A program made the position numbers and the translations under genes. A model generated the notes under the pieces. The model made no database searches and was not told where the DNA came from. It saw only the letters and a list, made by a program, of their open reading frames with translations. A stretch of DNA of 64,000 nucleotides from Oegoconia quadripuncta (Eukaryota > Arthropoda > Insecta > Lepidoptera > Autostichidae), in contig OX438744.1 in the NCBI GenBank assembly GCA_949316235.1, positions 34,530,778 through 34,594,777 on the forward strand, read 5' to 3'. Shown here in pieces: positions 1 to 12,898 of the stretch; the stretch's first letter is position 1, and the number at the start of each line of letters is the position of its first letter.

Positions 1-310
1 ATATAGAAACATTATGAGGGGCTATTTGCACCTTAACAGGCAACACAGATAATGACCAGTGCTACTATATAAAATGTGTGTTCTTGCTTTCCGTTTCAAA
101 CTCATAAACTTCGATCAGACACTCAGATATCTCTCGAAAAACGCCTTAAGCGACAATAAGCGCCTTGCCACAGATTACTAATAAGCCTTGCTCCTACGGT
201 CGGGCCCAATATCCAACGGAGCAAAAATATAATCCCTATACTGAGACATTTACACCGATTGAGGTTATCAGCTGATGCTACTGCAAATGCATCGTTATTA
301 AATAATCTGA
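1..310. other. Unassigned AT-rich sequence
   Basis: No repeat copy, RNA gene or convincing coding stretch is seen here. The open frame that crosses it on the minus strand runs into the neighbouring SINE-A copy and looks fortuitous. Confidence 0.5.
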
Positions 311-435
311 TGACTACATTTACTACATTGGGTTTGGGATTCGGAAGTCGCGGGTTCGACCGCCAGCGGGGTACACGTACTCGGTTTGGTTGGTGGTGGG
401 GCATTTTAAATGTCCGCCTGGCTAGCTACCACCAA
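311..435 (+). repeat. SINE-A copy, 5' half only
   Basis: Matches the tRNA-like head and first body segment of SINE-A, the commonest repeat of the window. The polymerase III box B (GGGTTCGAC, canonical GGTTCGANTCC) is present, followed by CTCGGTTTGGTTGGTGG and the GCCTGGCTAGCTACCACC segment. The copy stops abruptly after ACCACCA, so the 3' half and poly(A) tail are missing. Box A is eroded. The open frames crossing it on both strands come from the SINE sequence and are not genes. Confidence 0.85.
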
Positions 436-1600
436 TTTTTTAAAATATTCTCTACTAACTTTTTAGATCTATGTATTCTACTTATATGTATAAAGTTTCA
501 TTAGAATTGGTCTATTCATTTCGAAAAATTTGAACTGGAAAATTTGTATGGAATGCCTTGTGGGGAAAACCCTCTTAACAAAAATGTATTCTAGTGAAAT
601 TTACAAATATGAATATGTATAAATGTGTGTGTGTATGAGTGCAAGTTTGTAATGGGTGTGTGTGTGTGTTTGTATACGTGTGTGTTTTTGTGACATGTTA
701 TTTCCTTGTTAAATTATAGTCAACATAAGCGATTCCGTTTGATTGTAATTAACAGTCTTTAGCTAATTTGCAAGGGATTTTTTACATTAATAATGAGACA
801 TTGGAAACTGGAAACATTAAATACAAATAGACCTTAATACGACACAATAGAAGTTTCATTGTTATAACGGCTAGAGGCGTGATGTGTTCTTTAAAACAAA
901 AAGTCACTAGTAACTGAAGAAGTTGAAAGTTTTCGAAACGGAAATAGGAATGGAAAATACCTACTTATCCGTTTAAAATGGTGTAGCTTTTCTTTCCTTT
1001 TAAACTAATTAAACACCTTTGCGAGTTGAAATTCAGCCAGGAATCTTTCGGAGCTGACTGAATAGGTAAATGGAAAAAAAAAAGAGTTCAGTACAACAGT
1101 GTTCAACTGTAGGATATTCTACAGTAGCTTTCGACAATTCTCACGAGACTTCATCCGTCATCGTTTTGTAATATACGTTGTAGCACGACATTGAAACTGT
1201 AATAAGCGTTATTTGAATATAAACTATATACGTTGTATTAAAAATTTACTTTAATTACAAGATTCGGCGGTCACCGATCGCCGCGTCTCCACTAAGCGAT
1301 ATTTTGTCGAGCGACATCTGTCCCCGGTGACAATAAGCAAAATTTTTTGCTGACCAAGCGGAAAAAAAAACAGTTTGCATCATTGTTTGTTACAACTTTT
1401 ATGTTCCACACTTTACCAATATTAATAATTTTATTGGATACAGAAATAAATATATACAGTACAAAATAGCGATGATATAGCTACTGTAGTTAGAAACTGT
1501 AGTGTAGCTATAAACGCCCATCTCCAAAGCGCCAGCGTACCAACGAATGTATTGTTATACTTAGCAATGGCTGTATGCAAGCAAGATCCTAAGGAAACAA
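436..1600. other. Unassigned sequence with a TG-rich microsatellite
   Basis: The only recognisable structure is an imperfect GT/TG-rich simple repeat at about 624-691. No coding exon or repeat family is recognised in the rest. Confidence 0.5.
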
Positions 1601-1712
1601 TATAATACACTTTATTGCACAACAAAAATACTTCAAATGTACTGTCTTTAGACCCAAAGGTTGCATGGAAGAGATCGCTCAAACTCAAGCTCAAAGATTT
1701 ATTGCATATCAC
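1601..1712 (-). repeat. LINE-C 3' end fragment
   Basis: Read on the minus strand this is the 3' untranslated end of a non-LTR retrotransposon seen several times here: a GCGATCTCTT box, CAACCTTTGGGT, then TGTGCAATAAAGTGTATT with an AATAAA signal. Related copies lie at 1919-2092, 14955-15050 and 24160-24318, all on the minus strand. The similar 3' end is common in lepidopteran LINEs (remembered, not searched). The 93-residue open frame on the minus strand is this tail read through. Confidence 0.6.
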
Positions 1713-1918
1713 AGTGGTTCCTATATATACATTCAGTTGTTCGGTACATTAAATAGTATCACGTGACACCCTGTTGCTTGTGCCCAGCAATTTGAGAGAG
1801 CACTATAAAGTACATGACATTCTTAGGCTTATTATGTATTTACATATTTTTTGTTAATCGTTTTCAGTGATAAGGTCGCCAAATTGTACATTCTATTCTT
1901 ACTACTTTTCTGAAACTG

Positions 1919-2092
1919 TACAAATACAAATACACTTTATAGCACAACAGAAAAGAAAATAAAGTTTAAAGACCTTATCACTAAAAGCGCTCTCTTCCAG
2001 GCAAGCTTTGGGTATTAGTACAGTACATTTGAAAGAAACGTACAAGGAAACGTAAAGAATTCCCCTGGATCTTTGCAAGAGCAATACCACTG
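1919..2092 (-). repeat. LINE-C 3' end fragment
   Basis: A second minus-strand copy of the same LINE tail. It reads TTTTAGTGATAAGGTC, then a TTGTGCTATAAAGTGTATTTG segment equivalent to the polyadenylation region of the 1601-1712 copy. A short plus-strand piece (CAGTGATAAGGTCGCC, about 1866-1880) of the same family lies next to it in opposite orientation. Confidence 0.6.
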
Positions 2093-2650
2093 TGCATCGG
2101 CAATTTTCCTCGTCTGTAGGAAATAATATTATTATTATTAATCTAGGGCTTAATCTATTTAGAAACCAAATTTCATCTAATTCCGTAGTTATTTAGGTGT
2201 GAAGAGGTAACAAACACATATTCACACACAAACTTTCGCATTTAATAATATTAGTTGGGATTACAAGAATCTAGGGAACAAAGGATCATTCGTGGTTAAT
2301 TATCTGATTATATATACCAAGAAACCCTAAGGTTGGATGTAGGGTGTAGTGTTAGACGCATTATATACAGGGCTGGATCAAGTAAACTCGGCACACATTT
2401 AGGGATGTTTATTGAGTTAGCGAAACTATACGGCGCTAGATGGCGCTGTTATGATTTTTTTTTATAATCAACTGTTTACGCGTTTGACCACAATGTCACC
2501 TGATGTGGTGTGGTGGTGATGACGACGTGGTCGAAGATGAAGCACGCTGTCTCAGTTAGATATTCACCCTGTTCTTGAAGATCCCAGGGTTGAAAATAAA
2601 ATGCAAAAGCATTTAATAAATCAATTCAAATTGTATGTTCTTTACTTTAC
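2093..2650. other. Unassigned sequence
   Basis: A short ATT simple repeat at about 2129-2140; otherwise no repeat family or coding stretch is recognised. Confidence 0.5.
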
Positions 2651-2806
2651 TTTTTTTTTATGCACAACGGAGTGGTACTTGACCTCAATCACACCTCATG
2701 TTAAGTGAAGATGAGGTCGAATGTGGAAGCGTACTGACCCGGAAACCCCAACACGTTTGGGGGGCTGGCTATCTTATCTTTGACAACCGGAACACAACAA
2801 TGCTAT
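2651..2806 (-). repeat. SINE-A copy, 3' half
   Basis: Starts with the antisense poly(A) tail (T run), then ATGCACAACGG and ATCACACCTCATGTTAAG, the conserved 3' half of SINE-A. It breaks off after AACACAACAATGCTAT, so the tRNA-like head is missing. It abuts a plus-strand LINE-B tail with no gap, which suggests that one inserted into, or recombined with, the other. Confidence 0.88.
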
Positions 2807-2970
2807 ATAAAAGAGCAACCCTTCGAGTTTCTTGCTTGTTCTTCTCAGGGGAAAATTGCATTTTAAACAAGCAGTAGCTTAAAAAATTTGAAATTTACTA
2901 TTTTAAGTGTACTCTGTGTAAGGTACACTGGTTTTATAGGTACAAAATAAAGCATTTTTGACTTTGACTA
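2807..2970 (+). repeat. LINE-B 3' end fragment
   Basis: Begins AAAGAGCAACCCTTCGAG and TTCTTGCTTGTTCTTC, continues to an AAAATAAAGCATTT polyadenylation region and ends in a TTTGACTTTGACT tail. Minus-strand copies are at 25268-25690 and 50785-50990. The AGTTTCTTGCTCGTTCTTCTC block is shared with LINE-A tails, so LINE-A and LINE-B are probably related non-LTR families. Confidence 0.65.
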
Positions 2971-5900
2971 TTAACATTGCTGTTGGTGGTAGATTTAGAT
3001 TTATTTAGATACGCAAGAAAAAATAAATAAAAGATAATCACAATTACTTAACCTTCATTTTCGTTGCAAATTTTTTCCTTCAAAATATCAACTGTTTTGA
3101 TCACCATCCTGCGAATGAAAAAGATGAAAGTGAGAAAAATCGTTGTAGAATTCACTGTTTTCGACGCCTTATCTCTCACGTATCGTCGTACTGTCTCCCA
3201 AACTCACTTAGTTTGCCTTTATGGAAGATCCGGCCCTGGTGGTATATTGTTATTTGATTAGCGTATACGTTAGAAAATGATAGATGCCTTGACCCAATTG
3301 CGTTCTAAGTGAACCCAGCGACCCGAGAAGTGAGTAAGCGAGGGTATGAAAATCAATGCTATACTACCAGTCTTGTTTAAGATTAAAAATGTCCTCTTTA
3401 TTTTATCTGTTGACTCGAAGTCAGAAAGTTTCTCTAGCGTAATTAGTTTGAGGACGTTGGGGATCTGTATTTCTATTACTCTTACTTGTGTGTTTGTGCA
3501 AGTTTTTCTAATTGCGAACACATTTCTCTTTTGCAATAAAAGAAGTCGTCTATATTCTAGACATGAGGAAAATCGCCGATGCGTAGGTATTGCAAGCTCT
3601 TGCAAAGATCCAGTTTTCCCTTTAAGAAAACGAGCATTTCATTTGTTTGGATCTTGCAACAGCCATGGGGAGAGTGTTTTAGGAACATAAATAATTTTCA
3701 TTTAGCCTTCCACAGCATCATCCAACACTTAAAATTTTTTGAGTATGTGTGTGAAGTGGGGTAAATAAATAGTTTATCTATTATCTATCAATACAGTTAC
3801 CACAGTATTCATAGTAGTCACATGCAGCTCCCCCTCCCCCCTCATTGATATACAGCGGATCATATTTCAATGCATCCGGCTGTTGTGCCAAGGTATATCC
3901 TGTCATTATTAATCTAGTAATGAGTTGTTTGTCTCCGTACATTTTAAAAGTACAGTATTCTAAAGCTCTATACACACACATAACATTGTTTTACGCTAAA
4001 ATGGCGCCTTAAAATAAAATTTTAAGTGCACGAATAAAACTGGGAAAGCTAAGTGTTGCCATAAATCTAAAAGTGGAAAAACATCGTCGGCCAGCGTTTT
4101 CCTTTTAATTTGATGCGGATTTTTTGGCCAACACTCTGGCAGATTGGAATTATGTTGCACTTATGAACTATCAGTGTTATTTAAAAAGGCTGCTGTCACT
4201 CATCATATAAGAAGTAATAATAGTACCACGAGGCAATACTAATCTTTTAAATAAAGGGTCAATGACACGAGCACTACACACACTCAATGAGGTAGCAGAC
4301 AGAACAGATATTGTCATATGCAGTATGAGGGAATTTCAAAAAGTCGCGTTATTTGTAACTATGTTATTTAGTGTAGGTAGATATAGTTGGTATACATCAT
4401 TGTCATTAGTTAACTTTACATTGGAGTAATCTGTAATGATAGTTATAAACATGGTAAATAAATAAATAAATAAAAATAAATAAATAAATACAAACAAGAC
4501 AATAAAATCACTAGTCCAATATCGAGAAGTCGTTGAGTGCCGGTAGGAGGTAGTAGGTATAGTTTGAAGACTATAATTGTCTGCCTATGTATTTGCCTGT
4601 GTGTCGAGCTGGTATTTGCGAGATGGTTCTGTCTGTCTGTAGTCAAATGTGATGGAAATTGGATCATACCTTTTGACAATCGGGGCGGTTCTAAATTTGC
4701 AATTTATAGATATATTTTTTTGTTTTTGATTTTGACACTGCTTAATGGTCATGATATTTTGTTATGACATAATGTTTTTGAGATTCCACTTAGAACGGCT
4801 ATCTTAATTCGTCCGTTGCTTTACATCGGCAATTGCCATTCAACCAAGCTGATAGTGTTGCAAGAAGTTTTACTGTATCATTCCTCACAGGTACAGTTTC
4901 CGTCGTATCTTCGTTTATGGGTTTTGTGTAAACGTTTAATGACTCTCAGACCCTCGAATAGTACTTGACTTGGCTGGCACTTTCTATTTCTGTTATCAAT
5001 TGGCAAAATGCTGTAAAATAGCCGTCAAGTTTGCATGAAACTATTAATTGATGAGGCATCATATTATGTAATCCTTATGAATTGGGTTGTTATGACATTT
5101 TAGCTCACGAGGTTGACGACGCGTGCTTATTGAATGAGGCATTATTAAATTTTAATTCACTGGGTGACGCTATAAAAATCAGTCGTAGGTATTTCTTTAA
5201 CAATTTCACATAGCACCAAAGATTCTTTTTCTGACGATGTACTTATGTAGATAAAACGTTTATATGCAAATACACAATATTATTAAATACGCAATAATGA
5301 TACTTATAATAGTGTTGTATATGTGTATGTATAATAAAATAATGTGGTATTACTCAGTACAGATCCTCGGGACAAAACATTGATTTTGATAATAACAGTA
5401 ATTGGCAAATATATATGCTTAAAAGAATTGATAAAATATATACAACGCGAAAAGATTAGCAAAGAAGACCTGTGAGCAGTTGCTGAAAAACTATTATATT
5501 ATTCGAAACGTTGCAAGTGCTTCTGCATCGGCTTCCGACGACGATAGTATTTCTCATTAAACACCATCGTCGTTTACCATAAAGACATTTATTGATACTA
5601 CAAACGTTTACTCCAATTCAAACCATAAAACAAAAGCAAAAAACCAAGCACAAAACCGCAGTTTAATTCTAAACCCTGTACTCTTAAGTAACACACTGTT
5701 AATCATGCAGACTCGAGCCACATTAGTTGAAAGCTGGTTAGCGTCGAACAGCGAGGAACTTCGCTGAAATTGCAACAACTAATCGCCAGGGAGAAGTTGC
5801 AGAAGCGACCGCTGTGCTACTGGCTCCGAATTAGTGAAACGGTAACTTTGGTAAAAGAAGTTTTAGTTCCGTTTTAGTTACATCTATCGATGAGGTTGTT

Positions 5901-6482
5901 ACTGTGATTATAAGATTACCTACTCCTATTATTCTAGATGAGAAAGGCGTTTACCACACGTATTATAGCTACTTTTATTTTCAGTAGTCTTCTGCTCTTC
6001 AACATCAATGCTTATAAGATAAGCTTTATCTCCAAATATGACCTTTGCATTATGTTGGCACACTCTCATATAAAGATGTTCTCATCGTAATCTACATTCA
6101 ATTAATGAAGTTGTTATCAATTTTGCGAATGAATTTACAATAATGGAGCTTCTTCCAATTCCTTCTTGCTGTTTCGTTTCCCTCTTCACAGGAGCCATTT
6201 AAGATTCTTTATAGGTATTATTGTTTGTAGTTGTAGTATAATATTCTCTGTTATTTAGTTATAGCTGTTGTAACTTTTATCGCATAACGTCCAACACTCC
6301 AAACGACTAGATGAATAAAAGTTTACCATTTTCCTCTGCAGCCATCTCATGGTCTATAATAATGTTATGTGTGGGGGAAACTGTGAACAACAAACCAGGG
6401 CACGAGGTGCATTAAATTTGTAAATCCAGTCACATGTGCAAAAAGCTAATTTGGATAACGATAAAAATTAACATAATAATTT
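2971..6482. other. Unassigned sequence, about 3.5 kb
   Basis: Contains an AAAT simple repeat at about 4453-4491. Short to medium open frames occur on both strands (the longest is about 114 codons, near 3346-3690), but they overlap on opposite strands, show no recognisable domain and have biased composition, so they are not called as genes. No SINE or LINE copy is recognised. Confidence 0.45.
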
Positions 6483-6507
6483 TGTTGTGTGTATGTCCAA
6501 GGATATT

Positions 6508-6546
<39 letters not shown>

Positions 6547-6548
6547 TT
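6483..6548 (+). repeat. SINE-B 3' tail with (TTA)n
   Basis: GTGTGTATGTCCAAGGATATTTATTT followed by a run of about eleven TTA/TTTA units matches the 3' end and tail of SINE-B (compare 37650-37697). Only the extreme 3' end is present, as in a 5'-truncated retrocopy. Confidence 0.65.
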
Positions 6549-6899
6549 AAGATCATAGACGTGAGTAAATTAATGAATATCAAATACGGTCACCCGATAA
6601 ATTCTCTGTACGACTCCTTGTATATCTAATTTTATGTTGTTCTAGTTTATGTCGATAATTATTAACTTGGAATGTTTTATATTGATTTTAACAAAGTTTT
6701 CACTTTTCCTCAGCTAGAATATCACCAATTATATATGTAGAAATTTTCATTAGAACGTAGTTAAGGTGGTGACTGAAAACATCCAATGCTGTGGTCATTA
6801 TGTTTCGAATAGACTATGATATTGTTTATGTTTCAGCAAGGTTGTACGATATAACAATAATACTGTGATGATTTTCTCATAAATCTAATATTTATTTGT

Positions 6900-7096
6900 T
6901 TTTTGCTCAATTACGGCGAAAAGGATGAACGGATTTGAATGAAATTTGGAATGTAGGTAGAAAATACCCTAGATTATGATACCTAGAAGATATATTTTAT
7001 CCCGATAAAGTGAGTAGTTGTCGCGGGAGTAACAAAGTAAATATATCCGCGATAAAGTTATTCCACGCAGGCGAAGTCGCGGGCGGAAAGCTAGTC
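6900..7096 (+). repeat. Rep-1 copy
   Basis: Contains ACGGCGAAAAGGATGAACGG and GAATGAAATTTGG, then CCCGATAAAGTGAGTAG, and ends GCGAAGTCGCGGGCGGAAAG followed by CTAGT. A second long copy is at 59603-59790, and shorter minus-strand pieces are at 23645-23758 and 25108-25192. I recognise the end sequence as a widespread lepidopteran interspersed repeat but cannot assign its class from this window. Confidence 0.7.
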
Positions 7097-10000
7097 ATTG
7101 TATAATTGGTGGTATTCTAGTTAAAAATAAAAACTGCAATGAAATCGGTACAGTACTTTCGTATTTACTAACTAGGTTGTAAAGGCAGAAAGCGTTGTAT
7201 AATCTCGTACCATTATTTTTGCTCGTCAGTGTTGATAAGCCCACAAATAAATGTGAATTTTACTATACAAGGAGATATGAAAAAAGCTGGTGATGTTAAT
7301 TGGATAACAGAGATCACAAGTGAAAAATGGAATACGAGTAAAGTACCTTTAGGCTTCGAAAAAACAAGAGCGATATTTAAAATATTTACAAGCAAGTTTA
7401 AGGTGAAAGCACCGAAGAGAAAACTAAATGTTAAAGCTAGATTTAACGAGAGTTTAATGTCGTACTTAACTGCTGCTTTCTGTACTTAGTTAACTCCAAA
7501 GTCCTTGGTCTGGAAATTCTGGAATAGATTAGGACTAGAACCATTTAATGCTCATTTTTAAAACCGCTTCGCCCAGTTCGTTCTTTTAAATTTTAGACTC
7601 CAAACGTACCTCTTTAAATTTAAAAGGGAATTGATTCTATAATTAATCGGTGTAGTAAACTTTACGGGTAATAAAAGAGAGTGAAGTGCTTTAAATAGAA
7701 ATTAGAATTAATTTAAATGACTGCGGCTTTTTATACGACGTGACATGGGAACTTTAAATGTTAGATATCTGTGGTGCGACCGCTATATTCATTAACATTA
7801 ACTGCAACTTGGTTCATCAATTCAATAACTTTATTGTTTGTAAGAAAGATTCCGGCGATGTTGAACTCCCCATTGTGTGGACCGATTACTTGAAACGGAC
7901 CGCACGAAACCGACGGACACAAATAGCTAGGACCAATAGGGAAGCAAACCTTATGCTGAGATAGGGACAATGATATGTTTATCATCAAATCAGATTATCA
8001 GTTTTAAATTTGAAAATTAAAATGCATGTACATAATAAAGAATTTTGCGAGACATCATTTTAAAAATACGTGGATGGCGTGGGAAGCTGAGGTATGACAG
8101 TGATGCTGTGTTTTGAGAAAGGTCTATGTCTAGTAATGCTTGGTCACTGATTAGCTAACGACGACGAAAATGATATTTTAGATAAAATATTCGTGAAGTT
8201 CAATAAATACAAACATAATTCAGTATGAGCTATTTAGAACTAAAGCCTAGATCAACAGTGGATATCCTGTAGCTGATGTGATGATTTTGATGAGCAATTT
8301 ATCAATAAATATGTAATTAGAGCAACAAATAAAATAAGTCATAATTTGTAAATGGTCAAATAAAAATTATTAATCCAGAGATATGGAAATTTTAAAACTG
8401 TCGAAGAGAAAATGATGGAGAAAACATTTTATTGTAAACTTTTATTCCATTGTTAAGTACATTAAAGAGCCGTATTTGTATTGAGAGCATGTAAGCGGAC
8501 TAGTATTCCCTAATAGGATTTGTGTAAACTCATTATTAGCTACTACCTTATATCCGCTTACCGCTACAGTTTACCCGTTGAAAGCTGTTTGGTATTTTAG
8601 TTTTTACACATGTTATCTTATGGAAAGACTATTTGCAAAATAACACCAAAAACCAATGCGTATTGTGTAAATATTTTTTCATTTGTTTTTTTCCTTAGTA
8701 CCTCCTACTCGTGATTTAGTCAAGATAATAAAGTTCTTCTTATCTGAATTCAGATTTTTGTTATCTCTTATATCTTGTTCTACACTCTTCTTATTGCAGA
8801 TGACTGTAACGTTTAATCAGGTAGTATTTTGTGCGGAAGTACTTATATTATTGGTATATATACCAATTCTTTAGATCCGTGTTTATGGACAATTTCTATT
8901 CACAAAAACTGACTTATTAAGGGGACAGATACCACAGACTTCCACTTGCTACAAAGCTAACTCCACTCGCTATATTCACTGTCATAATAACATCTTTGAG
9001 TACTCCAGACTTGGCCCATCTTTAAAACTTTATTTTATCGTGTAACGTTCTCTGTGGTCTTCTTCTTCCAACACAGTCATACTTTTTTGTTAATCTTTTT
9101 TCATTCATCATCTCCAGAAGCCCAAACCATCTAAAAATACCTTTTTCATTCTTTATCACTATGTAGTGACAATTCACATCGCAAAACTCCGCAATTATAC
9201 TATTCCTTATTCTATTTTCTCATGCATATTTATTTAAAACATATTCAAAATAGACTCAAGTTTATCGTTTCATTATTTTTCGAATTATTTATCCGTTCAT
9301 GGAGACATGTAGTTGTAAATATCAATAGAATCACGTATACGAGATCTCAAAAATCTGTCCCTATATGCACAATCAGTTAAGAGAGAGAAGGCTACTTTAT
9401 AAATCGATTATTTAGATAAGCTGGTTTCCTTGTGCGGTTTTCTACAACGATTTCAAACTTCAAAAAGTCTTCTTAGTTCAATGAAATAAGTCTTCTGCAG
9501 AAAATTACCCTTCTGGTAAAGCAGTAATAGTAATAACCTATCCTATTATGTGATACGTGCGCGAATTGATTGGCAGTCAAATGTAGAATCAACGGTCTAA
9601 CATAAAATAAACACCCGAATTGAGAACCTCGTTTTTGAGTCGATTACATATTAAAACTAATTACAGATAGCGCCACTGTTGAGAGTAAGTACTATCTAAA
9701 TGCTGCAAACAAAATCGAACCGAATTCATAATGGAAATAGAAACTATTTTAAATACTAGAAACTAATTGAAAGTTACGTGATAGAGCTTCCTTGTTCTCA
9801 GAATAGCAAGTACTAAACCAAGATCTTTTATTCAGCACTGTCCCTATGTTGAAGTATTAAACACGTTGTATGTCGGGACGGGATACAGCTACCTCTTTCA
9901 GAGGGTGTTATAAAGTCCAACAATGTCATCGTAAGTAATACTTGGTACGAAAATTTCGTTGAAAATGGTGAGGATGCAGGTTGGGTAGCAGAAAAATGAG

Positions 10001-10900
10001 CTGGCAACATTGTGAGACAATTTGACGTACCCTAAAGAAGTATCTACAGTCGAATAGGTGTGTGGTTATGTATGACCTCAAGGAAAACAAGATTTGATAT
10101 GATTGATGTGAATGTTCCACATCAAATTGTTGTGTTTCTTTCCTGTACTAATCTTAATTTATGAAAACTACTACACTACAATTTAGATATGAAAGGTGTC
10201 AAAATTAAACAAATCTATTTTGTGTAAAATGTTGCACAATGTCTAAGTCCGCACACTGAAGTTACTATGAAGTCTTATATAATACAGCAATACAGAAATA
10301 TTAACGTTATTTAAGTTACTTAACTTTACAAAAAGAAAAGGTAGGTATAGTACCGAATCAGGAAATAATGAAATGCGAATATTTATATTGAAATTAGGAA
10401 AACCTTAGCTTAAAGTAAGTTTTAAGTAACAAGCGACGTGTGCATTAATTTTGCGAATTTATGCATACATAATATTACAACTTTTATCCTAAATGGAGTA
10501 TCACAGATATCCCAAACATTAGCGTTTGGGAACGATTTTAAAGAAATTATGTTTTCCAGTTTTACCGATATTAAAGACATCATTGATTATCTCAGTCAAT
10601 TCTGAACACAGACTATATTACCGTATTAAATAGTTTACAGCTGGTTGATAACCTGGTTAACATGAGGAACTTTACTTCTGCTCTTATAGGTCTTGTGACA
10701 CGTGCTAAATTTTGAATGCAAGAGTTAGATCGTTTTGGGCCGGAACGTTATTAATTTCAATGAAAAACTACTGACTACGCGTTTACAACTTAGACTACAT
10801 CAAGTTAAACATCGAAGACGTACATTTTCGAACTCTCCTACATTTAAGGGCTCTCGTCAAGTTCCGAGTGCTGTAATTTAATTACAAACGCCGTCGTATT
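7097..10900. other. Unassigned sequence, about 3.8 kb
   Basis: No known repeat, RNA gene or convincing exon is recognised. Open frames of 60-86 codons (for example 7229-7489 plus) have no domain that I can identify and are within what chance gives in AT-rich DNA. Confidence 0.45.
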
Positions 10901-11266
10901 TCACGTAATTGAGGCAAGTGATTTGCTAGACCCCCTTAAGGGCAAAATAATTGCATTATCGACCAGACTTGACGTCAACACGTGTTCCTGATTGTATTTA
11001 CTGCCACTATTATAATTAATTGGATTTGCATTATTGTCTAGGTAAACTATACTGTTTCTATGTATGTTATCATTTGTATTGGTAATACGTGAAAATATTT
11101 TTTTAGCTATTACAAGTGAAGCATGAGCAAGATACGCCTCGGAAACATCTGCCGACCAGAAACAATGCCGGTCTTTACTGTTTCCCAGACAGTTTCCTGA
11201 TCGTAACCTCTCTGAGATTCCTTTATAATTAGTTTCAAAGTAATTTATTATAGAAGAGGGCTTCAT
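10901..11266 (-). other. Unassigned 121-codon open frame
   Basis: An ATG-started minus-strand frame of 121 codons, one of the longest uninterrupted frames of the window. The product is hydrophilic, Asn- and Ser-rich (for example NTNDNIHRNSIVYLDNNANP) and shows no domain, signal peptide or membrane segment that I recognise. No splice-site or promoter pattern supports it. It could be chance, an eroded transposon gene or an exon; chance is most likely. Confidence 0.12.
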
Positions 11267-11924
11267 TAATATTGCATAATAAACTGTAAGTCTCTTCTAC
11301 TTTAGTTTTCTTTTAGTTGTTTTATGTCAGTTGAGGTAATTACAAATTTATTTTTTAATGCTCTTTGCTGAGAAATATAGGATTCATCACCGCCGTCATC
11401 ATTGCTGGCTGTATTATTAAAATTAAGTTTACTTTGGGCTCTCATTCATGAAATAAGCTTTTTGTAACTATTTTCATATAACAAGCACTCCTTATTGCAC
11501 AAATTATTTACTAAGAGTTCCACCATGACCACACCTCTTCGATTTGAGTACTCTGATATTTCCATTTATTATATGAAAAGTACCCTGAAAATGTGACTTG
11601 CACCAGTGATTCTACTTAATCACATCCACTTATATCTGGCAGTGAGATCTGGATGTTTGCCAACACTGAGATGTAAAATATGCCCTTTTAATACGCAACG
11701 AGTTAACTCGATTTAGATGATATATGACGGATAAGAATGGGGGAATAATATCGCGAACAGAAAGCTGTGTAAAAGTACCAACATCCTCTTGAAGACTACA
11801 CACTAGATTGCAAGAATGGATGACTTACATGTCAAGGAAAAAGTGGAAAAGAAATTTTCTTAATCGTTTACGCCTGTGTGTGTGATTGCTCACATCAAAG
11901 ATATAAATTGTATTATAGTTCTGC

Positions 11925-12308
11925 TGAAGGAAGCGATTCGTGCGATCTACAAGTTAGGCTCCAAAGTGTCTCCGAGGAATAAATTTTTGGAAATCAATAT
12001 AATATTAACTTTGGGATCGCAATATATTTACGAAAACTTAATGACGTAAGCAAGAATATGCAATTGTTTAGGAAAAATTGTGAAAAACATAATGTAAATA
12101 GAAGATATAAAAATAAACTTGCTGTTCATAGCAGTCGCTTACACTAAGTCATTCAAGGGACAATGTATACGCTTTTATAATAAGGTTCCGGTTGACATTC
12201 AAAATTTGCCTTTAAATAAATTGAAAACCACCATTAAACGAAAACTATGTACCAAAGGGTATCACAAAATTCCTGACTATCTAGATGATAAGAATGCGTG
12301 GACATGAA
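11925..12308 (+). pseudogene. LINE-A reverse transcriptase C-terminus, degraded
   Basis: Translating in pieces gives AIRAIYKLG, then SQYIYENLM, stop codons, and finally KSFKGQCIRFYNKVPVDIQN with LPLNK and a PDYLDDKNAWT end at the TGA near 12307. This is the extreme C-terminal part of a CR1/Jockey-group non-LTR reverse transcriptase (family assignment from remembered motifs such as FYNKVP.DIQNLP). Stops and a frame change in the middle, and loss of everything upstream, make it a dead 5'-truncated copy. Sister copies are at 20160-21925, 36700-36965 and 46530-47150. Confidence 0.75.
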
Positions 12309-12898
12309 CATGAACAGGCGATATCCAGTGTATTATTTTCTTTTTTTTTCTCTAGCGAATCATAAATTGTCTTATTATTAAACGTAATTTGAATTTGAAA
12401 TGGTGCAAAACGGATGCTTATCTAAGTATATATGGGTATCAAGAGGAGCTATCTACTTTCCTATATTCTTTGGTAAATCAGAGATCGAGGACGTTGACCA
12501 AAATTTTTATACCTAAGTATTCAATAAGTTACAATTAAAAAACTAATTCACGATTTTCACTTTGAGGTTTTTAATAGCTTTTTCCGCGTCTGTGAAATGA
12601 CAATGGCTAAGTGAAAAAAAGGCTTTTGTTTAAGGTTTTAACACTAAGAGGATTTCGTACCTTCTTCGTCTAGACTTAACAGTTCAATAGTTTGTTATAA
12701 TGAGAAGCTTCAAAAAGTTTTTAATGAATCGTTTTCAATAAGGTTTTCAACGAAAACGTAGCTTAGTCAGTTTTCTTTGCCATTGTGCAATTTCCTTTGT
12801 TATGGTTCTTTTGAGATGCTTTTGTTTTTTACATATTAGAGTTTTATGCTATTTAAATTGTTTGGCAAGTACCTACACTTTAGTGTTCAATAAACGTT

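Noticed and set aside
123..504. Open frames of 81 and 93 codons on opposite strands near the window start
   Set aside because: They are read-through of a SINE-A copy. The protein text of SINE-A in several frames (for example YHQPNRVL and RWGSNPRPPNRK) recurs at every copy.
3270..3690. Overlapping open frames of 111 (minus) and 114 (plus) codons
   Set aside because: They lie in the same place on opposite strands, with no domain, promoter or splice support; at most one could be real and neither has evidence.
4453..6546. CRISPR-like or satellite arrays at the AAAT and TTA runs
   Set aside because: They are plain microsatellites. No spaced direct-repeat array of CRISPR type or long satellite occurs anywhere in the window.
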